DNA of 32,642 nt from Rhizaria sp. SCN 62-66. Lineage: Eukaryota > Rhizaria, unplaced. The stretch is taken from positions 1 to 32,642 of the forward strand of contig MEDY01000338.1 in the NCBI GenBank assembly GCA_001724265.1, given 5' to 3'. Below, one piece after another: positions 19,763 through 29,698 of this stretch. Each line of letters starts with the position of its first letter. The stretch's first letter is position 1. A program made the position numbers and the translations under genes. The notes under the pieces are model-generated. The model did not search any database and had not been told where the DNA came from. It worked only from the letters and a program-made list of their open reading frames with translations.

Positions 19763-22700
19763 TCACGACTGCGCCGAGCCCTGCCTGTGCCTCTGCGCCA
19801 CCCCCAGCCCCAGTCCAGTCCGCTGCCCCTGTCGCTCACTGTGCTGGCCCGGTGCAATCCCCAGTCCGCGGCCGTTTGAGCGCGCGCCGCCAGTCGAGGT
19901 CCCCGCCCGCCGCGGGCTCTGGGAAGCTCTGTGGGCACCGCTCTGATGGGCAACGCTCTGCGCCACGCCTGTGACGCCCAGAGCGTCAACAGGGCCGGGA
20001 GCGCTCGACGTGGGGCCCACAGAGCCCGCGGGGCCTGCAAACGAGTAGCCGTGCAGGAACGCGGCCGCGGCGGCCGAATCAACCGCATAGGGCAAAAGTA
20101 GCGGCAGTCCTGAGGAGCCACGCGCCGAGCCCGGGCCCGGCGACTGCGAGATCGACTGAGAGGTTTTGATGCGGTGGGATGACATGAAGCCTTTGCCGGC
20201 GCCACGCCCGCCGCGATTGTCAATTGCGCTCTCGCCGCCGAAAGCGCTGCTGAAGGCTCCGTTTCCGCCCATGTTGCCATTATTGCTGCTGTTGCCGTTA
20301 TCAATGCTCGAAGGGTCGACGACGACGAGGCGCCCGCCCTGACTCACCAGCATCGGGCCTGCGGGCCCCTCAGCACTAAAAGCAGAGGCGGGAGCTGAAG
20401 CGGGGGACTGTTGCTGCAGCAGCTGTTGTTGGCGGGACCGCATCAGACCGACGCCGGCCCCGCGCGACACAGACGCGGCCGCCGCAGCCGCCGCAGCAGC
20501 AGCGACAGCCGCGGGATCCGCGCCCGCGCCTGGGCCGGCGTCGGAGGATAGCGTGAGCGTGCGCGCCTGGACTGCAGTCGCGGCCTGAGCCTGTGCGCGC
20601 AGCGGTGCGGCGGCCAACGCGGCCCACGACACAGTGCCCGTGCCGGGGTTCAAAGTTAGGCCGCCGAGCGCGCCGAGACTGCCGCGACTCATGCTGCCGC
20701 GAGCGCTGCTCAGCGCGGGGCTCGTGGTGCTCAGGGCAGGACTGGCGCTCGCTCCGGTGTTGCTTGCAGTCGTGAGCGGGAACAAAGAGCTGTGGCTGTG
20801 GCCGGGGTAACCGTGGTGCCCGTGACTTTGATTATAACCGTGGGCGTGAGCGTTCAGCGGCGGCAGCATTGCGGGATGCTGTCCCCACGCGGTGCCAGTC
20901 ATACCTGCGTTCACAGCAGCCGTCCCAGTGCCAGCGCCAGCGCCAGTGTCTCCAGTGCCAGCGCCAGTACCCGCCAGCGTGGCCGCAGTGGCAGACCGCG
21001 CCGCCGCGACCGCAGCGGCGGTGGCCGTGGCCGCGGCGACCGCGAGCGCGGCCTGGCGCGCCGGCGGCAGCGGCGCGGGGGACAGCGCGCCCGGCGTGCG
21101 GTGCCAGTGCGGCGCCACCGCGGCGGGCGGCGGCGGCGGCGGCGCGGAGAACGCGGAGAGCGGGGCCGTTGCCGGCGGAGGGCACTGCGCGGTCGGCACG
21201 GGCAGCGGCGGGCGGTGAGTGGAACGCAAGGGGTACTCGAGACCTGTGATGGGGCCACTCACTAAAACGGTTTGCGCGGGCTCTGCACCGTCGTCGGCGC
21301 AGTCGTTGTCGCCTTCATCGTGAAAGTGAGGGTGATTATGCGCCGTGTGAGAATCTTGCGCCGACGCCGTGGTGTAAGGGGCGAGCTCGCGGTCGCCGGC
21401 GGCCAGCGTCTCGACCACCGTCGCGACCAGAGCGGCGGCCTCTCTTGACAACGACGACTGCTGCGGCGGCGGCTGTCGTACACTGCGCATTGTCCCAGTG
21501 CTGTCAGCGGAGACAGAGAGGCCTGAGAGGGAAGCTGAGGTGGACAGAGGCAGTGCCAGAGACTGCTGAGGGACAATGTGCGAGTGCGGCTGCGAGAGCA
21601 ACAGTGACTGGCCGCGAGCGCGGCCGGCTGAATTCGGCACAGTCATCGACAGCCCCTGGGTCTGCGCCTGGGTCTGCGTCTGCGAGTGCAAGAGCGAGTG
21701 CGGCATCGACTGCGACATCGACTGCGACATCGACTGCGAGAGTGACTGCGAGAGTGACTGCGCGCTGCTGTTCGGCAGCATCTGTGGGTTCCCGTGGAGA
21801 ATGGCAGCCGACGTGAGAGTGCGCCTCAGGACCCCTGTCGCGCCCGCCGCATCCGCGCCTTCGCCGTACGGGTCCACAAGCCCCATAAAGTGACTGCTCA
21901 CGGCCACCGGCAGCGGCAGCGCGCTCATGATCGCAGTTTCACTCGCCGTCGCAGGCAGCGGCAAGGGCAATGAAGCTGACAATGCAGAGCCGTTGAACCC
22001 GCCGTCACCGCCAGTGCGCATCAGCTGCTGCTGTTGTTGTGGCTGCGGCCCTGCAGTTGCAGCGCCCCCACGGTTGCCCGCAGGATACGGCCCCTGGGGC
22101 CGCGGATCGACTTGACCCCGCAGCGCCGCCGCCAGCAGCAGCGACTCAAGCGGACGCCGCCGCACCACGCCCGCGGGCTCCGGCAGCGGCGCCGGCGCGG
22201 AAACCGGCGTCGGAGCAAATGCGGGGGCTGTTGCGGGAGCAGCTGCTTCGAAGGGAGTCATGGTTGAGAATATGGAGGTGTCAGAGGCGTTTTCAGCGTC
22301 GGCATCGTTGTTATCGTTGTCCCCAACGTCGTTGGTGTTATTCGGGGAGTCCGCATCGTTAACCGTTGCATTTGCAGCACGAAAATGAACTTCGCTGTTG
22401 CCGTGCGCGGGCGTGGGCTGCGCACTCTGCGCAGTGCTGTGCGCACCGCTTTGCGGCCCACTCGGAGGCGAGACAACAACGCCCCACGGAGCAAATACAC
22501 CGGCGTTGAGGCTCGTCGCCGTCATTGCAGCATCTCCACTCTCCGGATCCTTAGAGTTAGCTCTTGGGCTCGCGGCGTTGCTCGATTCCATGTCAGACAT
22601 GGACACGGCTTGACTTTCGTACACCGCGGCAAAGATGGGCGACACGTGCGCGAGCGAGGACCGGCGGCGCGTGTGTCTACCCACGACGTGTCTCAGACTG

Positions 22701-25321
22701 CCACTATCCCCGCCATTCGCGCTGTTGTCCGCAGCAGCGGCAGCGGCGGCGTGAGCGGTGTCAAGCGCAAGAGGAATAGGGTTGTTGGCGAGGGAGTGCG
22801 TCTGCGAGAGCGCGGACGGCGCCGATAAGTCCGTCTGTGACGCGTGTTGCGACTGCAAGAGAGACCGCGACTGCGACATCGACAGCGAGGGTTGCTGTGA
22901 CAGCTGCGGCTGCTCCGTAGCAGAGGAGAGGTCCGGCCGCGACAGCTCCGAGTTCAGCATCGCGACGCTGCTGCCGTGGCCGTACGCGCGCGCGTACAGC
23001 TGCCCCTGGCCTATGCCTTGGTCCTGGCCCTGGCCCTGTTCAGGCTGAGACAGTTCTGGAAAGGAGAGATCGGGCGGCAAAAAGTTGCGCAACTGCGACT
23101 GTGCTTGTCCCGGCGGCGCAAGCAACGGCGCTGGCGGCGACGGCGACGGCGACGGCGACGGTGAGGACGAGCACGACCGCGGCAGCGAATGTGCGTGTGC
23201 AAGATCAGGGCGAGACATGTCGATCAGAGAGCGGCCCACGGTCGCCACACTCAGTGCCCCAGAGCCGTCAGTCATCTCGCTGTCCGTGGCCGCAGCTGAG
23301 CCCTCGGTAATCGAGCGCAGCTGCGGCGGCGGGGGCGACTCCAGCGCGCGCCCCGGCAGCGGCAGAAACGGAAGGTCTGGCAGTGCGCCATCATCCACAT
23401 CATCATAACCACGGTCGCCGGTATCGTTGTTGTTGTTGCTGCTGTTGTTATTATAAGCGCCGAGCCCAGGGCTCGCGGCACTGTTGCGCGCTGCAGCGCC
23501 CGTGGGCGTAAAGCCGAGCGTACTGTGCGACCGCGGGCCCACAAGCTCTCTCGCATTCTCTCTCGCTGTCGCAGTCGCGTTGAGGCTCGCGGCATCGGTG
23601 GCGAGCCACAGCGTCGCGTCGCTCGAGTGCGGCAGTGACGCGGTCGCCAGGCCAACGCCGGGTGAGACACTGGACGCGGACGTGATGCTCTGCGCGGCCA
23701 GTCCCGGCGTCGGCCCCGGTGAACTTCCCGGTGTGGCCCACGGCGTCGTGGCGGGCGTTGATGTCTCGGGCGTGGGAGCGCGGTAAAAGTGGCTGTTGCC
23801 GCGGCTGAGCATGGCCCCAATGCCGTCCGCGTCGGCGTCCTCGTCCTCGTCGCCGCTCGCGGCTGCGTCGGCATCGAATGCCACTGCGGAAGCGGTGACC
23901 CCGGCGGGGGCAGCGGCAGCGGCAGCGGCCTCAGCGTCGGCGTCGGTTTCTGTGACTTCTTTGTGCGCGTCAAGGGGCCCACGCGCTTGCGTCGCGCTGT
24001 AAAACGAACTCGCATCACCGGCGCGCAGCGCGCTGTTCACGTTGCTCGCCGTAATCGCGCTATTGCCGCTGCGGAGTGGGAGCGAGATTGCAGCCATGGG
24101 CGGCGTGGGAAGGGTGTCAGGCATCGGCATCAGCGCCCAGCCAAAGCCGCTCGCGCCGACGGCGCCACTGGAACTGCCGCTGCTAGCGTCTACGATCGCT
24201 GCGTTAGAGTCGCTGCTCATTTGCACTCCTGCTGCATTCTTGCCGGGAGTGCCTGTTGTCGTCGCAGCCGCAGTTGAAGTCGCAGCGGTAGTTGTCGCAG
24301 CAGCGCTCGGTGCCGCCGGCGTCGTCGTCACGGCAGTCTGAGAGCGCACGCGCGGCGCGGCGCCCGACGCGAACGCGAGGCCAGAAGTCGCGGGCGCAGC
24401 TGTGAGAGAGGCGGGCGGGCGCGCGGGCGGCGCCGACAGGGGCAGCGTCATCGGTGACTGAGAGCTGTGAGGCTGCAGATGCGGCGACAGCGGAGACGAC
24501 AGCAGGGACGGCTGCTGCTGCTTCTGCGTCGCGGAACCCAGCGGCAGCGCGGGAAACAGCGCCAGCACGCGCGCCACCAGACAACCCAGCGCGTGCGCGT
24601 GCGAGTGACCGTGAGCACCATGCGTTCCGTGCGTCCCGTGCGCACTGTGGCCACTGCTCTGCACGCGGCTGAGGCGGAGCGCGCCGGGCGAGCGCTCGAG
24701 CCGTCCCGTCGCGCCGTCGAGGAAGCCCATCAGTGGGCCGTGCTGCGAGCACTCGAGGTGCGCCAACGGCAGCAACGCCTGCGCTTGCGCCTGCGCTTGC
24801 GCCTGTTGCTGCGCCTGCTGCTGCTGTTGCTGCAGTTGCGCCTGTGAGTGCGAGCGCGACAGCGAGCGTGATAAGGAGCGCGACAATGAAAGCGACAGGG
24901 ACGGCGACGGCGAGCGTGAGGACGAGTGTTGTGACGACGGTGACGACGGCGCACGCGCTAGCGGCACAGGTTGACTGGGCGCGAACGCGGGAGTCGCGGG
25001 GGAGCCACCGGCTACAGCGGCGGTGGCGGTACCAGAGACGGACCGGACAGGCGAGCCCGCGACAAGCGCAAGAGGCGACTGCGGGCCCAATGACTGTGAA
25101 TGTAACTGTGACTGGGACTGCGAATGTGGCTGTAACTGCCGCGGGCTGAGCGGCTGCTGCGAGGCGTGGAGCCGCGCCGACAGCGGCGAGGGCGGGCGCG
25201 GCGGCTGCGCCAGGGGCCGGTGCAGCGACACAAACTGGACCTGCTGCTGCTCCTGCTGCTGTTGCTGTTGTTGTTGCTGGCGTTGGGGGATGTGCTGCTG
25301 AAACTGCGACTGCGAGACTGA
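19763..25321 (-). CDS. Giant low-complexity protein, C-terminal part
   Basis: An open frame of 1,852 residues bounded upstream by a TAG at 25324-25322 and ending TGA. I recognise no domain. It is dominated by Ser-Gln, poly-Gln, poly-Ala, Ser-Pro and Arg-Ser-Leu-Ser tracts, with His-rich stretches and scattered more complex patches, for example RRRSSLAHVSPIFAAVYESQ. It has no ATG near its beginning (the first in-frame one is near 24731), although low-complexity coding sequence continues right up to the TAG. No room exists for a promoter between it and the upstream frame, which lies in the same reading frame. I therefore treat it as the 3' portion of one gene with 25322-29698. No plus-strand frame of comparable length exists here. 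Function unknown; probably largely disordered. Confidence 0.6.
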   Translation of the reverse strand, partial: SVSQSQFQQHIPQRQQQQQQQQQEQQQVQFVSLHRPLAQPPRPPSPLSARLHASQQPLSPRQLQPHSQSQSQLHSQSLGPQSPLALVAGSPVRSVSGTATAAVAGGSPATPAFAPSQPVPLARAPSSPSSQHSSSRSPSPSLSLSLSRSLSRSLSRSHSQAQLQQQQQQAQQQAQAQAQAQALLPLAHLECSQHGPLMGFLDGATGRLERSPGALRLSRVQSSGHSAHGTHGTHGAHGHSHAHALGCLVARVLALFPALPLGSATQKQQQPSLLSSPLSPHLQPHSSQSPMTLPLSAPPARPPASLTAAPATSGLAFASGAAPRVRSQTAVTTTPAAPSAAATTTAATSTAAATTTGTPGKNAAGVQMSSDSNAAIVDASSGSSSGAVGASGFGWALMPMPDTLPTPPMAAISLPLRSGNSAITASNVNSALRAGDASSFYSATQARGPLDAHKEVTETDADAEAAAAAAAPAGVTASAVAFDADAAASGDEDEDADADGIGAMLSRGNSHFYRAPTPETSTPATTPWATPGSSPGPTPGLAAQSITSASSVSPGVGLATASLPHSSDATLWLATDAASLNATATARENARELVGPRSHSTLGFTPTGAAARNSAASPGLGAYNNNSSNNNNDTGDRGYDDVDDGALPDLPFLPLPGRALESPPPPQLRSITEGSAAATDSEMTDGSGALSVATVGRSLIDMSRPDLAHAHSLPRSCSSSPSPSPSPSPPAPLLAPPGQAQSQLRNFLPPDLSFPELSQPEQGQGQDQGIGQGQLYARAYGHGSSVAMLNSELSRPDLSSATEQPQLSQQPSLSMSQSRSLLQSQHASQTDLSAPSALSQTHSLANNPIPLALDTAHAAAAAAADNSANGGDSGSLRHVVGRHTRRRSSLAHVSPIFAAVYESQAVSMSDMESSNAASPRANSKDPESGDAAMTATSLNAGVFAPWGVVVSPPSGPQSGAHSTAQSAQPTPAHGNSEVHFRAANATVNDADSPNNTNDVGDNDNNDADAENASDTSIFSTMTPFEAAAPATAPAFAPTPVSAPAPLPEPAGVVRRRPLESLLLAAALRGQVDPRPQGPYPAGNRGGAATAGPQPQQQQQLMRTGGDGGFNGSALSASLPLPLPATASETAIMSALPLPVAVSSHFMGLVDPYGEGADAAGATGVLRRTLTSAAILHGNPQMLPNSSAQSLSQSLSQSMSQSMSQSMPHSLLHSQTQTQAQTQGLSMTVPNSAGRARGQSLLLSQPHSHIVPQQSLALPLSTSASLSGLSVSADSTGTMRSVRQPPPQQSSLSREAAALVATVVETLAAGDRELAPYTTASAQDSHTAHNHPHFHDEGDNDCADDGAEPAQTVLVSGPITGLEYPLRSTHRPPLPVPTAQCPPPATAPLSAFSAPPPPPPAAVAPHWHRTPGALSPAPLPPARQAALAVAAATATAAAVAAARSATAATLAGTGAGTGDTGAGAGTGTAAVNAGMTGTAWGQHPAMLPPLNAHAHGYNQSHGHHGYPGHSHSSLFPLTTASNTGASASPALSTTSPALSSARGSMSRGSLGALGGLTLNPGTGTVSWAALAAAPLRAQAQAATAVQARTLTLSSDAGPGAGADPAAVAAAAAAAAAASVSRGAGVGLMRSRQQQLLQQQSPASAPASAFSAEGPAGPMLVSQGGRLVVVDPSSIDNGNSSNNGNMGGNGAFSSAFGGESAIDNRGGRGAGKGFMSSHRIKTSQSISQSPGPGSARGSSGLPLLLPYAVDSAAAAAFLHGYSFAGPAGSVGPTSSAPGPVDALGVTGVAQSVAHQSGAHRASQSPRRAGTSTGGARSNGRGLGIAPGQHSERQGQRTGLGLGVAQRHRQGSAQS
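21705..21765 (-). repeat. 12-bp tandem repeat in the giant gene
   Basis: About five head-to-tail copies of a 12-bp unit, GCGACATCGACT and its variant GCGAGAGTGACT. They encode Ser-Met-Ser-Gln and Ser-Leu-Ser-Gln on the minus strand. Similar shorter arrays occur near 23131-23165 (Ser-Pro) and 24850-24935 (Arg-Ser-Leu-Ser). Confidence 0.8.
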
Positions 25322-25374
25322 CTATGAAAGTGACAACGACTGTGAGCCGGAGTAACGGTCGTGACTCTCCTCAC
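25318..25374 (-). other. Candidate 57-nt intron spanning the in-frame TAG
   Basis: On the minus strand GAAG|GTGAGG (donor at 25374) and CATAGTCAG (acceptor G at 25318) bound a 57-nt segment that contains the TAG. Donor and acceptor are both phase 1, so removal keeps the frame and fuses the two giant frames into 3,292 residues, counted from the ATG at 29698. Against it: the donor is not the GTACGY type of the other introns, and it is much shorter than the 200-363 nt introns here. Alternatives are a nonsense change from CAG, stop readthrough or a base error. Confidence 0.4.
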
Positions 25375-28300
25375 CTTCCTCGGGTAAGTGACCGAGCGCG
25401 CCGCCATCTAAGTACCCCTGTCGCGCATCTAAGTTCTCAGGGCCGTGACTATTGCCAGAGCTGGCGCCGCCGGAGCTCGTGAACCACCCGTCGCGCGGTG
25501 TCTTGATCTCGGTGTGTGCCGCTGCTGCCGGGGTCTTGGCCTTCGCAGTCCCGTGCGTCACCGTCGCCGCCTTGCGCCGCGGGCTACGACTGCGTCCGCG
25601 CGCGCTCCTGTCATTTCCGTTACCGTTGCCGTTGCCGTTGGCGTCGTCGGCGTCCTCGAGCCCGAGACTGGTGCCGGCGGCGGTCGCCATGGTGCCCACG
25701 CGGCCCCGCGCCGCGCGCACTGCGGCGCCGCCGGCCGCCGCGGAGGCCGTGGCGCCCGCGGCCAGCGCGGCGCCGACCACGGCCAGCGCGGCGGCCACAG
25801 CGGCCGCGGCCTCGAGCCGCACAGGCTGCCGCGCCAGATGCTCTGTGTGCCGCACTGAGGCGACGCGCGGGACCTGTGTCAGCGCCAGCGCCCCGCCGTC
25901 GGCGCCGCCGGGGCCCGGGCCAGCCGCAGCGGCGGCAGCGGCGGCGGAGGTGGCAGCGGGAGCGGTGGCGCCGTCGCGGGCGGTGGCGCGCGACTCGCTG
26001 CGGCTGCTGTTCAGAGCGCCACCAGCGGCGGCGTCGTCGTCGCTGTTGACTGCGGTGTCGTCGCCGTGGCTGTGGCCGAACCCGGGGAACGGAACGGATA
26101 AACTTGCGGCGTTGCTGCTCGAGGCGCGCGGGCGCAGGCGCGGGCGGCTCAGTGACGGCGACAGCGCGCCGCCGTTGAGAGACACATCGTCGGTTTCGCC
26201 AGCGGCGACGGCGGCGGCGCGGCGCTTGTCCAAGTCTACGTACCCATCGTACGTCGCGACCAAGTAGCCCGCGCGCGCGAGGTGACTGTGCCGCTGCTGC
26301 TGCGCGCGCTGCTGCTGCAGCCCCTGCTCCTGCAGCTTCGCGTACGCGTTGGCTGCGATCTGCGTCGCCGCCGCCAGCGCGCTCGCCCGCGCGCGCCGCA
26401 GGTTCGCCGCGGTCACGCCGCCCGCGTTCGCGCCCGCGCCCGCAGCAGCAGCACCCGCGGCGACGCCCGCGCCCGCGCCGTGAGCGTGAGCGTGTGCGTG
26501 AGTGAGCGTTGTGACCGACTTGGCGCCGGCGACCGCGGGCAGCAGCGGGGGCGGCGCAGCAACGGTGAGGTCGACCCCGCCGCTGCCGCCGCCCACGGTC
26601 ACGGTGCCGCTGCCAGAGACCGTGGCCGTGGAGATCGAGTCCACGGCGCCAAGCGCGTTGAGCCCGAGGCCGCTTCCTCTTCCGTCCGAAGCACTGGAGC
26701 CGCCATCGGTGCCTGCCGTCGCAGCCGCGCCGGCTCCATCGCCGCCCGCTCCCGCCGTCCCCGCTGCCGCCGCCGCGGCCGCTGCGTCTGCGCTGGCGAT
26801 GGCGCGTCTCGCGGCGGCGTTGTCGCGCGCCGTCGCGGCGGCGGCGGTGGCGGTGGCCGCGGCGGCTGTCAGCAGGCGCGCGCGCGTGCGGTGCTGGCTT
26901 GTCTCTGTGCGGCGCAGCGGCGCGCCCAGCGCGCGCGCGTGCGTGGGGACGCCGGCCATGCCGACGGTGCCCGCAGACGACAGCGAGCCGGTCAGCCTAA
27001 GAGACGATGCCGCTGCCGTTGAGACTCTCGCTGAGGCCGACGATGACGCCGAGCCAGATGAGGTCGAGGGGCGGCCTGACTTTGAGGGAGACGCAGCCGT
27101 GGGGACGGAGACGGTGACGCGCATTGGCACGTACGCGCCAGCGCTGTCGACTATGACACCAGTGTTTCCGCTGATATTATTGTTCGTCAGTGAGAGCGAC
27201 GCTTGAGGGTCTTCGATCATATAAGCGCCTGAGCTGTACGTCGCACCGAACAAACTCACCTGCTTGCGGCCGTCACTATCAACATTAGCGCCGGCAACAG
27301 CCGGGTCGAAGTCAGTCGCACCGAACGTGTTGTTGCTGTTGTTGCCGTTCGCGAGGCCGTCGAGCTCGATTTGGCGCATACGCTGTTGGCGCAGCTGCTG
27401 TTGCAACAGAGCCAGCTGCCGCTGCCGCTCCTGCTCCTGCTCGAACGCCTGGAAGCTGCGGCTTAACTTCCGCACGCGCGCAGAGTCACCCGCAGACGCG
27501 GCGCCTGCGCCGTGATTTGCCGCCGTGGATGGGGGAACGACGATGACGACGCCGCGGCACCGAGCTAGCGACTCGTGACCATGCGTTCCCGTTGTTGTCG
27601 GCGCTGGCGCCGATGAGAGAATTGCGCGAGGGTACGTGCCCTTGGTGCTGTGGGAGCCGAGAAGGTGCGCCACCTCCTCAGACAGGCCCTGGGCCGAGCC
27701 CAGACCCCCGGCACCGCTGCTACAAACAGGCGCTGCCGCGACTGATGTCGCAGCGCCGACGAGTGCAGTCGTCGCTGCGGCCGGCGCCGCGGCCAAGCTT
27801 CCAGCTGTCGCCGCTGAGACTGCTGGGGCGGGGGGCCACAGCGGCTCTGTTCGCGAGCAGCGCGACTGCGCCTGCATCTGCGGCTGTGTTTGATAGCGCT
27901 CAGTCGACTCGGGATCAGACTGGTAAAGCTGTAGCTGCTGCTGCTGCTGCTGTGGCTGCTGTTGGCAAGAGCAGCAGAAAGGGCAAAGAGAAACCCCTCC
28001 AGCCACTGCATCAGAAGCAGTACCATCATGATCGTGGTTGTGAATGTGGCCGTGACCGTGAGCTTCGTTGGCTGCATTTGATAGCACCAACAGTGCAGAC
28101 AGGAGTTCGTTCACTTTACTATCGCGTGCAGAGCCAGAAAAGCCGCTGCTCACAGTCACCACATCATCATCATCATCGCCATCGCCACCGTCACCGTTGT
28201 TAGAGTCGCCGTCGTCGCCGATGTCGTTGCGGTCATTCGCGGCAGAGCCGATGCTGAGGGCATCAGCGTCGGCTTCATGATCCTCACAAGTCTCTGTCAG

Positions 28301-29698
28301 CGCATTACCGGCGTCGTTGTGAGCGCCAGCGGTGTAAGTGCCGCGACGCGAAGCCTTCGCCCCTGACCGCAGACCAGTGTAACTAGCACTGCTGCTCAGG
28401 CCGCTCTTGTTGTTGTTGTTGCAGCTCGAGCCCGTCACCACCGCTTTGACGCGCTGCGGCGTCGTCGCGGCTGCAACTGGGTTCGCCGCGGGGTGGGCCG
28501 CGGCGGGCACGGAAGGGCTCGGCATGGCCAGGGCCCAGGCGATGGCGGGGTGCGCCGCCAGGGGGGGCGGGCCGCTGCCCACGGTCGCTGGGGCAATGCT
28601 GTTTTCAGTGACGAGAGTGACTGCCTTGGAGCTGGTCGTGGAATGCAAGGGCTCTGCTGCTGTTGCGCCCACAGGTGCAGTCCCAGGCGCAGTGACGGAC
28701 TCAGCCGCAGGCGCAACTGCAGAGGATGACGTGGGCATTGTGAAAGTCGGTGCTGTCATTGTTACAGTCTGGGATTGCGTTGATAACAACGAAGATAATA
28801 TTGTCTCTGCTGCTGCCGCGGTCGTCGCTCCTGCTGCCGTCTGCGTCTGTGTCTTTGTCTTTGCTTGAGACTTGGTCTTTGATTGTGCATGTGACTGAGC
28901 CTGCGCCTGTAAAAGAGTTTGCTTGAAATTGACCCGCGGCGGGTGCAGTGGCTGGATGAAGGCGCGCGCGTAGGCGGGGGCCAGTGCGGTGCCAGACAAC
29001 TGCGAGTGTAGCCGAGATTGCGACTGCGCCTGCGCAAGTGATGATGAAGACGATGATGCAGAATACATCGACGCAGAAGAAGCACTGGCGGCCGTGGCGG
29101 CGGTAGTCGCGCCAACGCCAGCGCTTAGATAACTGTTCCTGTTATTATTGCTACGATTGCTGCTGCTGCTGCTGCTGCTGTTGCTGCTGCTGTTGCCGTT
29201 GCCATTGCGAGGCGTGACAGAGAAAGAACTTGCATCGAGCGCGACCACAGGCGGCGGCGGCGGCAGCAGCAACGGAGTCGCCAGATGCGGCGGCAGGGTT
29301 GGGCCAGCCGCAGCGCCACTGTGGGCGTGGCTGTGACCGTGACCCTGATTGAGAGCCTTGTTGCGAACTGGGGGATTGGCAACAACAACTTCGGTTGGCG
29401 CTGTCACTGCCGCAGCCGCAGTCGTTGTCGTCCTGCTGCTCGTGCGGGAGCTCACAGTCACGGCCTCGCGGGTCTGAACGCGCGTGACGGCCTCGTATGA
29501 GTCTGTTGAGGCGACTGCGAGCTCGCGTTGCGCACACACAGAGGCGGCGACTGCGACTGGAGCGGGGGCCAGGGCGGGCGCGAACTGCGGCGGGGCAGGA
29601 GCGGAAACGCGGTACGACGGGGCCGGGATAACAGTGCCCGCTGGACGCGGTCGTGCCACGCCGTTCGCGCCGACCTTGGGCGCAATGCGCATGTCCAT
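25322..29698 (-). CDS. Giant low-complexity protein, N-terminal part
   Basis: 1,458 residues from the ATG at 29698 to TAG at 25324-25322. No recognised domain. The sequence is rich in Ala, Ser, Asn, Gln and Pro, with poly-Asn/Ser runs, His-rich segments (near 28030-28070 and 29310-29345), a short Gln/Arg-rich coiled-coil-like stretch (about 27360-27480), an Ala-rich hydrophobic stretch (about 25690-25800) and an Arg/Ser motif RGRSRSPRRK near 25590. The frame stays open upstream to about 29815 without ATG, and GC-rich coding-like sequence continues to about 29780. The true start may therefore be in an upstream exon; one candidate is 30019-29945 spliced to 29773. The end runs in frame into the next giant frame across a single TAG, so the two probably make one protein. 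Function unknown. Confidence 0.6.
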   Translation of the reverse strand: MDMRIAPKVGANGVARPRPAGTVIPAPSYRVSAPAPPQFAPALAPAPVAVAASVCAQRELAVASTDSYEAVTRVQTREAVTVSSRTSSRTTTTAAAAVTAPTEVVVANPPVRNKALNQGHGHSHAHSGAAAGPTLPPHLATPLLLPPPPPVVALDASSFSVTPRNGNGNSSSNSSSSSSSNRSNNNRNSYLSAGVGATTAATAASASSASMYSASSSSSSLAQAQSQSRLHSQLSGTALAPAYARAFIQPLHPPRVNFKQTLLQAQAQSHAQSKTKSQAKTKTQTQTAAGATTAAAAETILSSLLSTQSQTVTMTAPTFTMPTSSSAVAPAAESVTAPGTAPVGATAAEPLHSTTSSKAVTLVTENSIAPATVGSGPPPLAAHPAIAWALAMPSPSVPAAAHPAANPVAAATTPQRVKAVVTGSSCNNNNKSGLSSSASYTGLRSGAKASRRGTYTAGAHNDAGNALTETCEDHEADADALSIGSAANDRNDIGDDGDSNNGDGGDGDDDDDVVTVSSGFSGSARDSKVNELLSALLVLSNAANEAHGHGHIHNHDHDGTASDAVAGGVSLCPFCCSCQQQPQQQQQQLQLYQSDPESTERYQTQPQMQAQSRCSRTEPLWPPAPAVSAATAGSLAAAPAAATTALVGAATSVAAAPVCSSGAGGLGSAQGLSEEVAHLLGSHSTKGTYPRAILSSAPAPTTTGTHGHESLARCRGVVIVVPPSTAANHGAGAASAGDSARVRKLSRSFQAFEQEQERQRQLALLQQQLRQQRMRQIELDGLANGNNSNNTFGATDFDPAVAGANVDSDGRKQVSLFGATYSSGAYMIEDPQASLSLTNNNISGNTGVIVDSAGAYVPMRVTVSVPTAASPSKSGRPSTSSGSASSSASARVSTAAASSLRLTGSLSSAGTVGMAGVPTHARALGAPLRRTETSQHRTRARLLTAAAATATAAAATARDNAAARRAIASADAAAAAAAAGTAGAGGDGAGAAATAGTDGGSSASDGRGSGLGLNALGAVDSISTATVSGSGTVTVGGGSGGVDLTVAAPPPLLPAVAGAKSVTTLTHAHAHAHGAGAGVAAGAAAAGAGANAGGVTAANLRRARASALAAATQIAANAYAKLQEQGLQQQRAQQQRHSHLARAGYLVATYDGYVDLDKRRAAAVAAGETDDVSLNGGALSPSLSRPRLRPRASSSNAASLSVPFPGFGHSHGDDTAVNSDDDAAAGGALNSSRSESRATARDGATAPAATSAAAAAAAAGPGPGGADGGALALTQVPRVASVRHTEHLARQPVRLEAAAAVAAALAVVGAALAAGATASAAAGGAAVRAARGRVGTMATAAGTSLGLEDADDANGNGNGNGNDRSARGRSRSPRRKAATVTHGTAKAKTPAAAAHTEIKTPRDGWFTSSGGASSGNSHGPENLDARQGYLDGGALGHLPEEGEESHDRYSGSQSLSLS

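Noticed and set aside
19763-29698. Reassigned genetic code (UAG as glutamine)
   Set aside because: The other stops seen are TAA or TGA, so TAG is not contradicted as a sense codon. But one internal TAG with a plausible splice or error explanation is too little evidence.
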